Assembly: GCF_013367775.1 (NCBI RefSeq)
Contig: NZ_CP055157.1
Location: 3,422,001 to 3,486,000 of the forward strand
Source: Microbulbifer sp. YPW1
GTDB lineage: Bacteria; Pseudomonadota; Gammaproteobacteria; Pseudomonadales; Cellvibrionaceae
Reading direction: 5' to 3'
Length of the DNA: 64,000 nt
A model generated the notes under the pieces. The model was not told the origin of the DNA. It saw only the letters and a program-made list of their open reading frames with translations, and ran no database searches. Of the stretch, positions 17,210 to 25,737 are shown piece by piece. Position 1 is the stretch's first letter. Every line of letters begins with the position of its first letter. The position numbers and the translations under genes were made by a program.

Positions 17210-18166
17210 ATGAATGACTTGAATACTGTAGTTACGACGTCCATCGACAGCTTCCAGATGTCTCCCGCAGCCCTGATCGCGTTGAACGCGGTGCTCGCGT
17301 TCATGATGTTTGGGGTTTCCATGGGGCTGCGCACCGCGGACTTCAGCCGTGTACTACGCCGCCCGGTGGCGCCGGTCACCGGGCTGTTGGCGCAGTTCCT
17401 GTTGCTGCCCGCCGTCACCTGCCTGGGTACCTGGGCGCTGGACATCAGTCCCGGACTGGCGCTGGGAATGATTCTCGTGTCCTGTTGCCCCGGCGGTAGC
17501 TTCTCCAACGTCATGACCTGGATCGGGCGTGCGAATGTGGCCACCTCGGTCAGCATGACCGCAATTTCCAGCCTCGCTGCGGTGGTCATGACCCCGTTCA
17601 ATTTTGCCCTCTACGGCAGCCTCAACCCCAATACTCGCGACGCCTTGCAGGCTATTGCGCTGCCGGCGGAAAACATGGTGCTGATGGTGGTGTTGGTTCT
17701 GGCACTGCCGATGGCCCTGGGAATGATCGTCGGTGCCAAGTTTCCGGGCTTTGCCGAGCGCAGCGAGCGTCATTTCCGCACGGCATCGCTGATGGTGTTC
17801 CTGCTGTTTGTGGTGATTTCCTTCAGCAAACACTGGCAGACCGCGGTGCAGATCGCCGGAGCTGTACTGGTACTGGTGGTTGCGCACAACGCCATTGCTT
17901 TTCTGGTGGGCGACCTCGCCAGCCGCGCCGCGCGATTACCTCAGGGGGATCGCCGTGCGGTCACCATGGAGGTGGGGATACAGAATTCCGGGCTGGCGCT
18001 GGCGATCCTGTTTACGTTTTATCCAGAGGCTGGGGAGATGCTGGTCATCGCCGGTTTCTGGGGTGTCTGGCACCTGGTATCGGGCTTGAGTCTCGCGGGC
18101 TACTGGAACTTCAGCCAGCGCCGCCTGCTCGCCGCGACCCCGAAAGCGGCGGGCGATTGCCCGTAG
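17210..18166 (+). CDS. Bile acid:sodium symporter (BASS)-family transporter
   Basis: The 318-residue polytopic protein has nine or ten predicted membrane helices after a short polar N-terminus. Family marks include SCCPGGSFSNVMTWIGRANV (the crossover region with the SN motif) and MEVGIQNSGLALAI (the GxQN element) late in the protein. BASS proteins carry organic anions such as bile acids, pantoate, pyruvate or sulfonates with sodium. The neighbours, a monooxygenase and two SDR oxidoreductases, suggest import of a hydrophobic or steroid-like anion that they modify. The start lies 12 bp after the monooxygenase stop. Confidence 0.9.
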   Translation: MNDLNTVVTTSIDSFQMSPAALIALNAVLAFMMFGVSMGLRTADFSRVLRRPVAPVTGLLAQFLLLPAVTCLGTWALDISPGLALGMILVSCCPGGSFSNVMTWIGRANVATSVSMTAISSLAAVVMTPFNFALYGSLNPNTRDALQAIALPAENMVLMVVLVLALPMALGMIVGAKFPGFAERSERHFRTASLMVFLLFVVISFSKHWQTAVQIAGAVLVLVVAHNAIAFLVGDLASRAARLPQGDRRAVTMEVGIQNSGLALAILFTFYPEAGEMLVIAGFWGVWHLVSGLSLAGYWNFSQRRLLAATPKAAGDCP

Positions 18167-18205
18167 GGTTTGTGCACCACCTACAACAATAAGAGCTGTA
18201 TAGAA

Positions 18206-19201
18206 ATGAGTGAAAAAAGGGTATTGATTACCGGCGCCGCCGGCTATGTGGGCGGCCAGCTTGGGGATCTTCTGGGTAAAACCATGCCGGTGGTGGGAGT
18301 GGATATCCAGCACCGGGAAACGGCTTTCCCGCTGTTTGTGATGGATATTTGCGATGCTGCCCTTGCGGAATTGATGCGTGCGGAGCGCATTACCCATGTG
18401 GTGCACCTGGCATCGGTGGTTTCACCGGGCCGCGATCGCGCGCGGGAATACCACATTGATGTGGAGGGCACGCGCAACGTGCTTGAGGCCTGTATTACCG
18501 CCGGAGTGGAGCACCTTACCCTGACCAGCAGTGGTGCCGCATACGGATACCATGCAGATAATCCTGCCTGGCTGGAAGAGACGCACGCATTGCGCGGCAA
18601 TCCGGAATTTGCCTATTCCGATCACAAGCGCCTGGTAGAGGAAATGCTGGCGGAATACCGGCAGCGCCACCCTCAGCTCAAACAGCTGATTTTTAGGCCC
18701 TGTTCTATTATCGGTGCCACCACCAACAGCAAGATCAGCGACCTGTTTGCCGGCAGCGGCATTCTCGATCCCGGCGGCCACAATTCAGCGTTTGTCTTCA
18801 TTTGGGATCAGGATGTGATCGGCGCGATTGAATACGGCGTGGTGCGCAGTGCCAGCGGCATTTTCAATCTTGCTGGTGATGGCGCCCTGACTCCGGCGGA
18901 GATTGCGCGGTTGCTCGGCAAGCCACTGCGGCGTCCGCCGGTGTGGTTGCTGAAAGCACTTTTGTGGGTTAGCTACAACCTGCGCCTGGGCAATGTGCAG
19001 CCTGCGCAAGTCATGTTTCTGCAGTACCGGCCGGTGCTGTTGAACACGCGCCTGAAGAACGAGCTGGGCTACCAGCCCAAAAAGACCTCCGCGGAAGCTT
19101 TTGCCTACTTTGCTACCAAGGCGCTGGGAATCAGCGTCGACCCCGGCGAAGCCAATGTGACTTGTGCTGGTACTGCTAAAGAGCAGGGAGTTCCGGCATG
19201 A
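18206..19201 (+). CDS. Extended SDR, NAD-dependent epimerase/dehydratase-like
   Basis: A 331-residue extended short-chain dehydrogenase. ATG 18206 leads directly into the NAD(P) motif TGAAGYVG. The catalytic residues are in LTSSGAAYG (Ser) and YSDHKRLVEE (YxxxK). The C-terminal half is the substrate domain and ends in a polar tail. Members act on nucleotide sugars, 3-beta-hydroxysteroids or flavonoids; operon context favours a hydroxysteroid- or ketone-type substrate over a sugar, which is inference. The stop overlaps the next start (ATGA). Confidence 0.88.
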   Translation: MSEKRVLITGAAGYVGGQLGDLLGKTMPVVGVDIQHRETAFPLFVMDICDAALAELMRAERITHVVHLASVVSPGRDRAREYHIDVEGTRNVLEACITAGVEHLTLTSSGAAYGYHADNPAWLEETHALRGNPEFAYSDHKRLVEEMLAEYRQRHPQLKQLIFRPCSIIGATTNSKISDLFAGSGILDPGGHNSAFVFIWDQDVIGAIEYGVVRSASGIFNLAGDGALTPAEIARLLGKPLRRPPVWLLKALLWVSYNLRLGNVQPAQVMFLQYRPVLLNTRLKNELGYQPKKTSAEAFAYFATKALGISVDPGEANVTCAGTAKEQGVPA

Positions 19202-20058
19202 GCGCTACGGGAGTAAAGCATATCAACCGGTCAAAAGTTGTCGTCGTCACTGGCGCTGCGGGTGGTCTCGGCTGGGCGCTGGTCCAGTCCCTGGTGAAGG
19301 CGCATGCTGGCGTAACGCCGCTGCGATTTGCCCTGGTCGATGTCAACGGCGAAGCGCTGGCGGCGCGCGGTCGCGAGCTTGAGCAACAGGATATCGACGC
19401 GGACATATTGGTTGCCGACCTGTCCAGTGAAAGCGCCGTGGCGGAATTGTGCGAGCGCTTGCGCGCGCTCTATCCGCATGTGGATCTGTTGATCAACAAT
19501 GCGGGTATTACTCATCGCAGCCTCTCTACCCAGACCACCAATACGGTCATTCGCCGGGTGATGGCGGTGGATTACCACGCGCCGGTGGAATTGGCTCAGG
19601 GATTGCTGGTACCGCTGCGTGCGGCGGGTGGTTGTGTGGTGAATATCAGTTCCATGGCCGGCTGGATGCCGGTGCTGGGGCGTGCGGGTTACTGTGCAGC
19701 GAAGAGTGCGCTACATCAGTACTTTGAAACGTTCCGCGAAGAGGTTCGGGAAGAGGGGATCCGCGTATTGATGGTCTATCCGAGCTTCGTAGCAACGGAT
19801 ATCGATACCAATGCCCTGTCCGGCGACGGCGGGCGAGCCCGCCACGCGCAGAGCACCATCGGTCAGGTGCGCAGTGCGGACTGGATGGCCGACCGGATTG
19901 TGGCCGCGCAGATGGCGGGTAAGGAGCGGTTGTTCCCGCGGGACAAATCCCTGCTCGGTGCCTATCTGTATAAGCTGGCGCCGCGTCTGTTCCTGCGTCA
20001 GATGGTAAAAAACTTCCGCGTGGAGCTGGAAGAGGGACGCAAGCTGGTACGAGAGTAA
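19198..20058 (+). CDS. Classical SDR-family oxidoreductase
   Basis: A 286-residue short-chain dehydrogenase/reductase. It shows TGAAGGLG for cofactor binding, NNAG after the fourth strand, catalytic Ser in NISSMAG and YCAAKSAL (YxxxK). The start overlaps the preceding stop by four bases, which implies translational coupling. The C-terminal region has a hydrophobic, arginine-rich stretch (RLFLRQMVKNFRVEL), seen in membrane-associated SDRs. As the fourth gene of the monooxygenase operon it may interconvert the alcohol and ketone forms of the pathway substrate. Confidence 0.9.
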   Translation: MSATGVKHINRSKVVVVTGAAGGLGWALVQSLVKAHAGVTPLRFALVDVNGEALAARGRELEQQDIDADILVADLSSESAVAELCERLRALYPHVDLLINNAGITHRSLSTQTTNTVIRRVMAVDYHAPVELAQGLLVPLRAAGGCVVNISSMAGWMPVLGRAGYCAAKSALHQYFETFREEVREEGIRVLMVYPSFVATDIDTNALSGDGGRARHAQSTIGQVRSADWMADRIVAAQMAGKERLFPRDKSLLGAYLYKLAPRLFLRQMVKNFRVELEEGRKLVRE

Positions 20059-20307
20059 GCCAGGTCCGCCAGGATCCGGGGGCGGCATCGGGATGATGCT
20101 GGCCTCCGTTGGCTTTTCCGCAATCTCCCGTCTCTTTTTCCGTCTCCTTCCGCTTCCCCATTTGCAATACCCCCGATAACCCGCCTGAAAACAGTCAGTC
20201 TAGCCCGACGTCGCAATTCCACGGCGCGCGACCTACAATTCACGTCCTGGATTGCCGGGTGCTGCCCCTCCTTGTTACCCGCGCAGAGAACTGGTTTCGA
20301 GCCTTCT

Positions 20308-21096
20308 ATGCCCCTGATCGACAGTCACTGTCATTTTGATTTTGATGCGTTTTCCGCAGACCGCGAGCAGGTCTGGGATAGCTGCCAGCAGCGCGGTGTC
20401 CAGGCCCTGGTGATTCCGGGGGTGAGTATTCCCCAGTGGCGATCGCTATTTGCAATGGTGAATGCGCAGGCGGGCTGGTACGGCGCGGCGGGCGTGCATC
20501 CCTGGTGGGTTTCAAAGCTTACCCTTTCCCCGCAGCAGGTGTTCCGCGCGGTGGTGGAGCGGGTAGAGCGCGAACGCCGACAGGGCGCTGGGTGCTGTGT
20601 GGCAGTGGGGGAGTGCGGGCTGGATGGCAATATTGATCTTCCTCTGGAGCAGCAGCTACCGGTGTTCGAGGCGCAGCTGGAGGCAGCCAATACACTGTCG
20701 TTACCGGTAATCGTGCACAGTGTGCGCGCCCACAATGAAGTCATCCGCGCGTTGAAAAAAACTGGGGTAAAAAAGGCCGGTGTAATTCACGCATTCACCG
20801 GTAGCCGGGAAATTGCCGAGGAATATATCAAGCTTGGTTTTTATCTGGGGGTGGGGGGCTCCATCACCTATGAGCGCGCCGCCAAGACCCGCAGGACCCT
20901 GGCAGGCGTTCCGCTAGAGCATCTCTTGTTGGAATCCGACGCTCCGGACATGCCCCATGCCGGGCATCAGGGCGAGCGCAATAGCCCGGAATATTTGCCG
21001 GCTGTGGCTGAAACGCTGGCGGTGCTGCGCCAAGTGCCGGTGGAAAACATTGTCGCCCAAACTGGAAAAAACACGCAGGCGCTATTCGATCTATGA
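20308..21096 (+). CDS. TatD-family metal-dependent hydrolase
   Basis: The 262-residue protein has the TIM-barrel TatD pattern: IDSHCHFDF at the N-terminus for the first metal site, GECGLD (about residue 105), VIVHSVRAH (about 137), HAFTGS (about 160) and LLESDAPDMP (about 208). TatD proteins are metal-dependent 3'-5' DNases linked to DNA repair. ATG 20308 begins just before the metal motif; an in-frame codon at 20272 would add residues the family lacks. The stop overlaps the start of the cysteine desulfurase gene (ATGA), so the two are co-translated. Confidence 0.92.
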   Translation: MPLIDSHCHFDFDAFSADREQVWDSCQQRGVQALVIPGVSIPQWRSLFAMVNAQAGWYGAAGVHPWWVSKLTLSPQQVFRAVVERVERERRQGAGCCVAVGECGLDGNIDLPLEQQLPVFEAQLEAANTLSLPVIVHSVRAHNEVIRALKKTGVKKAGVIHAFTGSREIAEEYIKLGFYLGVGGSITYERAAKTRRTLAGVPLEHLLLESDAPDMPHAGHQGERNSPEYLPAVAETLAVLRQVPVENIVAQTGKNTQALFDL

Positions 21097-22769
21097 CTTT
21101 CTCTGTCGAAGAATTTAAACAGCAGTTTCCGCTGTTCCAGCAAAGTGAAAACCGCGATCTGGTATATCTGGACAATGCGGCAACCACACAAAAGCCGGCC
21201 TGTGTCATTGAGGGTATCAGCGAGTTTTACCTGCATGCGAACGCGAACACCCACCGCTCCAGCCATCGACTGGCACGGCGCGCGACGGAAATGGTGGAGC
21301 AGGTACGGCGCGATGCCGCGGGGTTCCTGGGTGCGCAATCTGCTCGGGAAGTCATCTTCACCCGGGGGGCAACCGAGGGGCTGAATCTGCTGGCCAACAG
21401 CCTGTGCGCCACGCTGCGTGCGGGAGATGAAGTCCTGCTGTCCACCGCGGAACATCATGCGAATCTGGTGCCCTGGCAGATGATGGCCGAGCGATACAAT
21501 CTGCAACTGCGCTTCGTGCCAGACGAGTGGGGCGTGCCGAATTTTGCGCGTATCGGGGAGGCGCTCACCTCGCGTACCCGCATTGTATCGGTAACCGCCG
21601 GTTCCAATGCGCTCGGGTTTCGCACCGATCTACAGGCGTTGCGTGAGGCGCTATCCGGGCGCGACCTGATGTGGGTGCTGGATGGTACGCAGCTGGCAGC
21701 ACACGATGTGGTGGATGTGGCAGCCATTGGTTGCGATTTCTTTGTCTGTTCCGCACACAAGTTCTACGGTCCCACCGGTATCGGGCTGGTGTTCGGGCGC
21801 GAGGCGTTGCTGGCACAGCTGCCGCCGTGGCAGGGAGGTGGGGAGATGATCACCAGTGTCGACCTGCTGGCCAGCGAGTTTGCGGACTTGCCCCACCGCT
21901 TTGAGGCGGGAACCTCTTCCCTGGCTGCCATCGCCGGACTGGGTGCCTGTCTCAAATTTCTGGGGCGCTGCGACCGGCCGGCTATGGCCCGGCACGAGCA
22001 GGGCCTGCAACAGTACCTGCACGACCGCTTGGCACAGATTCCCGAGCTGGTGTTGTTGAGCCACAGTCAAAGCAATCTCGGTATCGTCACTTTCACTCAT
22101 CCCCGTTGCGCTGCCATCGACCTGGCCCAGTGGCTGGACGGTAGGGATATTGCGGTGCGGGTAGGGCATCACTGTGCCCAGCCACTGCTGCGTGCCGCGG
22201 GCCACACCGCCACGGTGCGCGCGTCCTTTGCCGCGTACAACACCCGGCAGGACGCGGAGCGGTTTATGGCCGGGGTCGAGGAGTTCTTTGCCCAGCTGGA
22301 TGCCGAAGATACCGGCGAGCCGCTGTCGGTTACCCCGGTTAGTGCTGCTCCAGAGTGGGTTGCGGATGATGTCTCTGCGCTCGATGTCGACATACTGCGC
22401 GGTCGCAAGACCTGGCAGGACCGTTATCGGACCCTGATGGGGTGGGCGAAAACCATTTCTCGCAAGGATGTGATTCGCCGCGAACAAAACCTGGTGCGCG
22501 GATGTGAATCCAGTGCGTGGCTGGTGCATCGCTGCGAGGGTGGCAGACACCTGTTTGCGCTGGATAGTGACAGCCGGATCGTAAAAGGGCTTGGCGCGCT
22601 ATTGCTGACCCAGTTGAATGGGCAGCCTGCCGGTAGGGTAAACCGGGCTGAACTGGAGACGCTGTTCGAGGAGCTGGGATTGGCGCAGCAATTGAGTGAA
22701 TCGCGCAGCAATGGATTCCGCGCGCTGATGGAGCGCGCGTTTGCCCTGATGTCCGAGTCGGTGGGTTAA
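21093..22769 (+). CDS. csdA: CsdA-CsdE fusion: cysteine desulfurase with C-terminal SufE-type acceptor
   Basis: A 558-residue two-domain protein. Residues 1 to about 405 are a group II cysteine desulfurase with LDNAATTQKP, AEHHANLVPW, PLP lysine 223 in CSAHKFYGPTG and catalytic Cys361 in RVGHHCAQPL. After a Glu/Ser/Pro-rich linker, residues from about 430 are a SufE/CsdE domain whose sulfur-accepting Cys471 is in LVRGCESSAW. In E. coli these are separate proteins, CsdA and CsdE, which pass sulfur toward TcdA. Here they are one chain, and tcdA is the next gene, convergent with a 9-bp gap. SufS plus SufE is the alternative naming, but tcdA points to the Csd system. Confidence 0.92.
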   Translation: MTFSVEEFKQQFPLFQQSENRDLVYLDNAATTQKPACVIEGISEFYLHANANTHRSSHRLARRATEMVEQVRRDAAGFLGAQSAREVIFTRGATEGLNLLANSLCATLRAGDEVLLSTAEHHANLVPWQMMAERYNLQLRFVPDEWGVPNFARIGEALTSRTRIVSVTAGSNALGFRTDLQALREALSGRDLMWVLDGTQLAAHDVVDVAAIGCDFFVCSAHKFYGPTGIGLVFGREALLAQLPPWQGGGEMITSVDLLASEFADLPHRFEAGTSSLAAIAGLGACLKFLGRCDRPAMARHEQGLQQYLHDRLAQIPELVLLSHSQSNLGIVTFTHPRCAAIDLAQWLDGRDIAVRVGHHCAQPLLRAAGHTATVRASFAAYNTRQDAERFMAGVEEFFAQLDAEDTGEPLSVTPVSAAPEWVADDVSALDVDILRGRKTWQDRYRTLMGWAKTISRKDVIRREQNLVRGCESSAWLVHRCEGGRHLFALDSDSRIVKGLGALLLTQLNGQPAGRVNRAELETLFEELGLAQQLSESRSNGFRALMERAFALMSESVG

Positions 22770-22778
22770 GCGGGGGGC

Positions 22779-23576
22779 TCAGCCCTGTTTCACGATCCGC
22801 TCAATGGCCTTGCTGGCCGCAACAAAACCGAAGGTGGCGGTGACCATGGTGGCGGCGCCGAAACCGCCGCTGCAATCCAGTTTTACCCCGTTTTGCATGC
22901 TGCTTTTCTGCTGGCATACCTGTCCATCCGGCTGCGGATACACCATGGGTTCCGCGGAGTAGATGGCGTCTATGCCGAACTGGCGTTTGCTGGATTTCTG
23001 GAAGTTGTGAAAGCGATACAGGTGTTGCCGCACCTTGGCCAGCATCGGGTCGCTGACCGTGCGCCCCAGGTCCGCGCAGGTGATTTTGGTGGGGTCCTTC
23101 TTGCCACCCGCAGAGCCTACGGTCACCAGGCGGATCTTGCGCGCCTTGCAGTAGGCAATCAGCGCAGCCTTGATACGGGCGTTATCAAAGGCATCGATCA
23201 CGATATCAATTCGTGCTTTTTCCGGGGCGAGCAGTTCGGCGAAATTGTCGCTGGCGATAAAGTCCTCGTGGGTTTCGATCGCAATGTCCGGATTGATTGC
23301 GCGCAGTCTCTCCGCCATTACGGATACCTTGATATCCCCCACAGTGTCGACGAGCGCGTGGATCTGGCGGTTGGTGTTGGTGATACAGATGTCGTCGAGA
23401 TCAATCAGGGTAATCTTGCCGATACCGCTGCGCGCCAGCGCCTCCGCGGTCCAGCTGCCAACGCCGCCAATGCCGATCACGACCACGTGCGCGTCGTGCA
23501 GGCGCGCCAGGGCCGGTTCACCGTAGAGTCGGGCGATACCGCCAAATCGTTGCAGATAGGAGTCGCTGAGGGGCAT
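22779..23576 (-). CDS. tcdA: tRNA threonylcarbamoyladenosine dehydratase (ct6A synthase)
   Basis: A 265-residue E1-like/ThiF-fold enzyme that uses ATP to cyclise t6A37 to ct6A in tRNAs reading ANN codons. It shows GIGGVGSWTAEALARSG for nucleotide binding, LIDLDDICITNTNRQ (the N..R.Q pattern) and CKARKIRLVTVGSAGGK. Length and motifs match E. coli TcdA (CsdL), which works with CsdA and CsdE. It faces the csdA-csdE fusion tail to tail; in E. coli the three genes are likewise neighbours. Confidence 0.93.
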   Translation of the reverse strand: MPLSDSYLQRFGGIARLYGEPALARLHDAHVVVIGIGGVGSWTAEALARSGIGKITLIDLDDICITNTNRQIHALVDTVGDIKVSVMAERLRAINPDIAIETHEDFIASDNFAELLAPEKARIDIVIDAFDNARIKAALIAYCKARKIRLVTVGSAGGKKDPTKITCADLGRTVSDPMLAKVRQHLYRFHNFQKSSKRQFGIDAIYSAEPMVYPQPDGQVCQQKSSMQNGVKLDCSGGFGAATMVTATFGFVAASKAIERIVKQG

Positions 23577-23653
23577 GGGAAAATTCCGGGATTACTTCGT
23601 GCGGGGAATCTGAATCAGTCTAGGCCGGGAAAGGGGTTGCTGGAGTGGGGAGG

Positions 23654-23677
23654 GTGCAGGGCCGGGAGGCCCTGCAC
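23654..23677. terminator. Perfect stem-loop between slyD and tcdA
   Basis: GTGCAGGGCC pairs with GGCCCTGCAC around GGGA. Neither side has a T run, so it may be a weak or Rho-assisted terminator, or a processing hairpin, after slyD. Confidence 0.4.
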
Positions 23678-23688
23678 ACGGCGATCAC

Positions 23689-24153
23689 TTAGTGCACGTG
23701 ACCGTGGTCGATTTCTTCCGGCGTGGCTTCACGCACGGCTACAACTTCGATTTCGAAGTGCAGTTCCACACCTGCCAGAGGGTGGTTGCCGTTGATGGTG
23801 ACCTGGTCGCCGTCGATGTCGATGATCTCCACTTCAATGGGGTGGCCTTCAGTGCTCTGGGCGCGGAACGCCATGCCCACTTCCAGCTTTTCCACACCGC
23901 CGAAAGCGCTGCTCGGCAGGGTCTGGATCAGTTCGGGGTTCTGCGGGCCGTAGCCTTCTTCCGGGGCGATGACGACGGTGAATTTGTCGCCAGCGCTCTT
24001 GTCCAGCATTTCCTTTTCCAGGCCGGGGATAATATTGCCCACGCCCTGCAGGTACTTCAGCGGCTGTCCACCTTCGGAGGAGTCGATCACGGTGCCTTCG
24101 GCATCTTTCAGGGTGTAGTTGATCTCCACCACACTGTGGTTAGCAATTTTCAT
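23689..24153 (-). CDS. slyD: FKBP-type peptidyl-prolyl isomerase SlyD
   Basis: A 154-residue FKBP with the insert-in-flap domain. ATG 24153 is preferred over an upstream TTG because AAGAGATT precedes it and MKIANHSVVEINYTL is the family start. Key parts are GTVIDSSEGGQPL, GNIIPGLEKEMLD, APEEGYGPQNPELIQTLP (the IF chaperone domain follows) and NGNHPLAGVELHFEIEV. The histidine-rich metal-binding tail of E. coli SlyD is cut down to EEIDHGHVH, as in pseudomonads. It aids proline-limited folding and may take part in nickel handling to a lesser extent. Confidence 0.95.
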   Translation of the reverse strand: MKIANHSVVEINYTLKDAEGTVIDSSEGGQPLKYLQGVGNIIPGLEKEMLDKSAGDKFTVVIAPEEGYGPQNPELIQTLPSSAFGGVEKLEVGMAFRAQSTEGHPIEVEIIDIDGDQVTINGNHPLAGVELHFEIEVVAVREATPEEIDHGHVH

Positions 24154-24361
24154 TGGCAATCTCTTGTATCTTGAGAGTGAGTTGTAGCGCTTACCGCTTA
24201 CGGAAGGAAAAGCAAACGGGGGATAAAGGCTGTGTGAGGGGGCATTGTATGGGGCGGCCCCGACGGTCGCAACCGAGGGGGCGGGAGGAGGCCCGCGAAG
24301 CGGACTGGACCGCGCTCCGCAAAATGGGGTTCATTGGCTGCTTAACGCCGTCAATCCGGCG

Positions 24362-24796
24362 CTAGCAGGCGATACACAACGGCTCCTGGCAGCTTTCATA
24401 GAGGTCTGCGGCCGCGCGCACCAGGCGATTGCTGGCCTTGGCTGAGACGCCCTTTTCGAGCAGGCGCGCCTCGAAATACTCCAGCAGCGCCTCGAACAGT
24501 GCCGGGTTCAGCCCCCGGGCGAGGAAATTGGCGCGGGCACTGTGGACCGGCTCGGGCTGGCCGGACAGGGCATGGCTCAGGAACTGCGCCTGACGGCTGT
24601 GTTGCTTGCCGTGATCGGCCGTATCTTCCGGGGTCAGGTATTTGCCGATGGCGTGATAGAACTCGCCCACGGTTTCGTGCACGAAGGGGCGGCCGCCCAG
24701 CTGGGCGAGGGGGCCCTGCTCGTTGAAACCGGGACTGCTGCCCTGGGCTGCCGGTGTGACGGGCTTGTGTACGAGAACGGGTACAACTTTCGGCAT
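24362..24796 (-). CDS. Truncated-globin-like protein lacking an obvious proximal histidine
   Basis: The 144-residue product resembles group I truncated haemoglobins: LAQLGGRPFVHETVGEFYHAI matches the A/B-helix pattern (split LAQLGGRPF, VHETVGEFYHAI), SRQAQFLSHALSG matches the E-helix end, and RGLNPALFEALLEYFEARL matches the G helix. At the position where the family has its haem-ligating His (typically 'EAHAGLGI') this protein reads RANFLARGL, so an Asn appears in its place; a nearby His occurs in EPVHSA. The protein ends with CQEPLCIAC, an odd cysteine-rich tail. A Fur-box-like site lies 17 bp upstream of the start. Haem binding is therefore doubtful and the globin call itself is moderate. 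Confidence 0.6.
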   Translation of the reverse strand: MPKVVPVLVHKPVTPAAQGSSPGFNEQGPLAQLGGRPFVHETVGEFYHAIGKYLTPEDTADHGKQHSRQAQFLSHALSGQPEPVHSARANFLARGLNPALFEALLEYFEARLLEKGVSAKASNRLVRAAADLYESCQEPLCIAC

Positions 24797-25225
24797 AGGT
24801 AGATTCCCCCTGTGAGATGGTAATCATTCTTGTGATATTTTCGCGATGGCGCCCGGTTTGCCTCAATTCTGCGTATGCGCCCGTGCTGATTCCGGATCTG
24901 TGCCGGAGGCCCGGGTGTGGGCTGGGGGCTGCCTGTCGCGATATGGGCGGCAAGATTACGGGATGGATATACCACTGCCAACGAAGCCGCACGAAATTGT
25001 CACACTCTTCCACGGGTTGTGCCGGTGTGTTTAATTTCGTGCAGGATTTGGGCGCTGAAACCTTCGGCGCCTAGTAAAAAAATCCCTGAATGCGAGATGA
25101 ATGTCCCCGGAAGTGGCGTGGGGCGAAGTGCCGCTGGTAGACTTGCCAGTTTAGTTTCGCGGCAGATTGACGGCGTGGGGCAGTAACCGAAGCATGGACC
25201 AGAACAGGAATAAGAGGCACTGAGT
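24797..25225. other. Divergent intergenic region, globin-like gene and HIT gene
   Basis: The stretch separates two divergent genes and should contain both promoters. Apart from the Fur-like site I see only a short inverted repeat near 25058-25070 (CGAAACCTTCG). No gene is supported. Confidence 0.4.
24813..24831. promoter_or_regulatory. Possible Fur box upstream of the globin-like gene
   Basis: The 19-mer centred on GGTAATCATT matches 12 of 19 positions of the Fur consensus GATAATGATAATCATTATC by eye. It lies 17 bp before the globin-like start, where a repressor would block transcription. One half is weak. Confidence 0.35.
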
Positions 25226-25645
25226 ATGGCGAGCATTTTTACCCAGATCATCAACGGCGACCTGCCCGGCCATTTTGTCTGGCGCGACGATGTCGCGGTA
25301 GCCATCATGACCATCGCACCGATCAAGCCGGGGCACTGCCTGGTTATTCCCGTCGAAGAGATCAATCACTGGGACGATGTGCCCGCCGACGTCTCTGCCC
25401 ACCTCATGGATGTGGCGAGCAAGGTCGCCAAGGCGCAAAAGCAGGTGTATTCACCGAAGCGGGTCGGGGTGATGGTCGCCGGCATCGAAGTGCCGCACAC
25501 CCATTATCACCTTGTGCCGATCAATGAAATCGCGGATCTGGACTTTGCCCTGCAAAAGCAGGCCGAGCCCGAGGATCTCGCTGCCGAGGCGGCAAAGCTG
25601 CGCCAGGCGCTGGTAGCGCTCGGTTATCGCCAGGACGCCGAATAA
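25226..25645 (+). CDS. HIT-family nucleotide hydrolase
   Basis: A 139-residue histidine-triad protein. The N-terminal IFTQIINGDLP, the central IKPGHCLVIP and the catalytic triad VPHTHYHLVP (HxHxH) are diagnostic. HIT proteins hydrolyse nucleotide phosphoramidates or dinucleotides such as AMP-lysine. The C-terminal 35 residues are helical and charged. It is likely monocistronic or leads the GSGD-protein gene, which starts 92 bp later. Confidence 0.93.
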   Translation: MASIFTQIINGDLPGHFVWRDDVAVAIMTIAPIKPGHCLVIPVEEINHWDDVPADVSAHLMDVASKVAKAQKQVYSPKRVGVMVAGIEVPHTHYHLVPINEIADLDFALQKQAEPEDLAAEAAKLRQALVALGYRQDAE

Positions 25646-25737
25646 GCCCTCCCGCGTTAAAAAGTTGCGGGTGGGTGCATCCATCCGCAGCTGTCGCCAC
25701 GTCCTACTGGCAATCAACAAGAACAGGTAAACAGATC

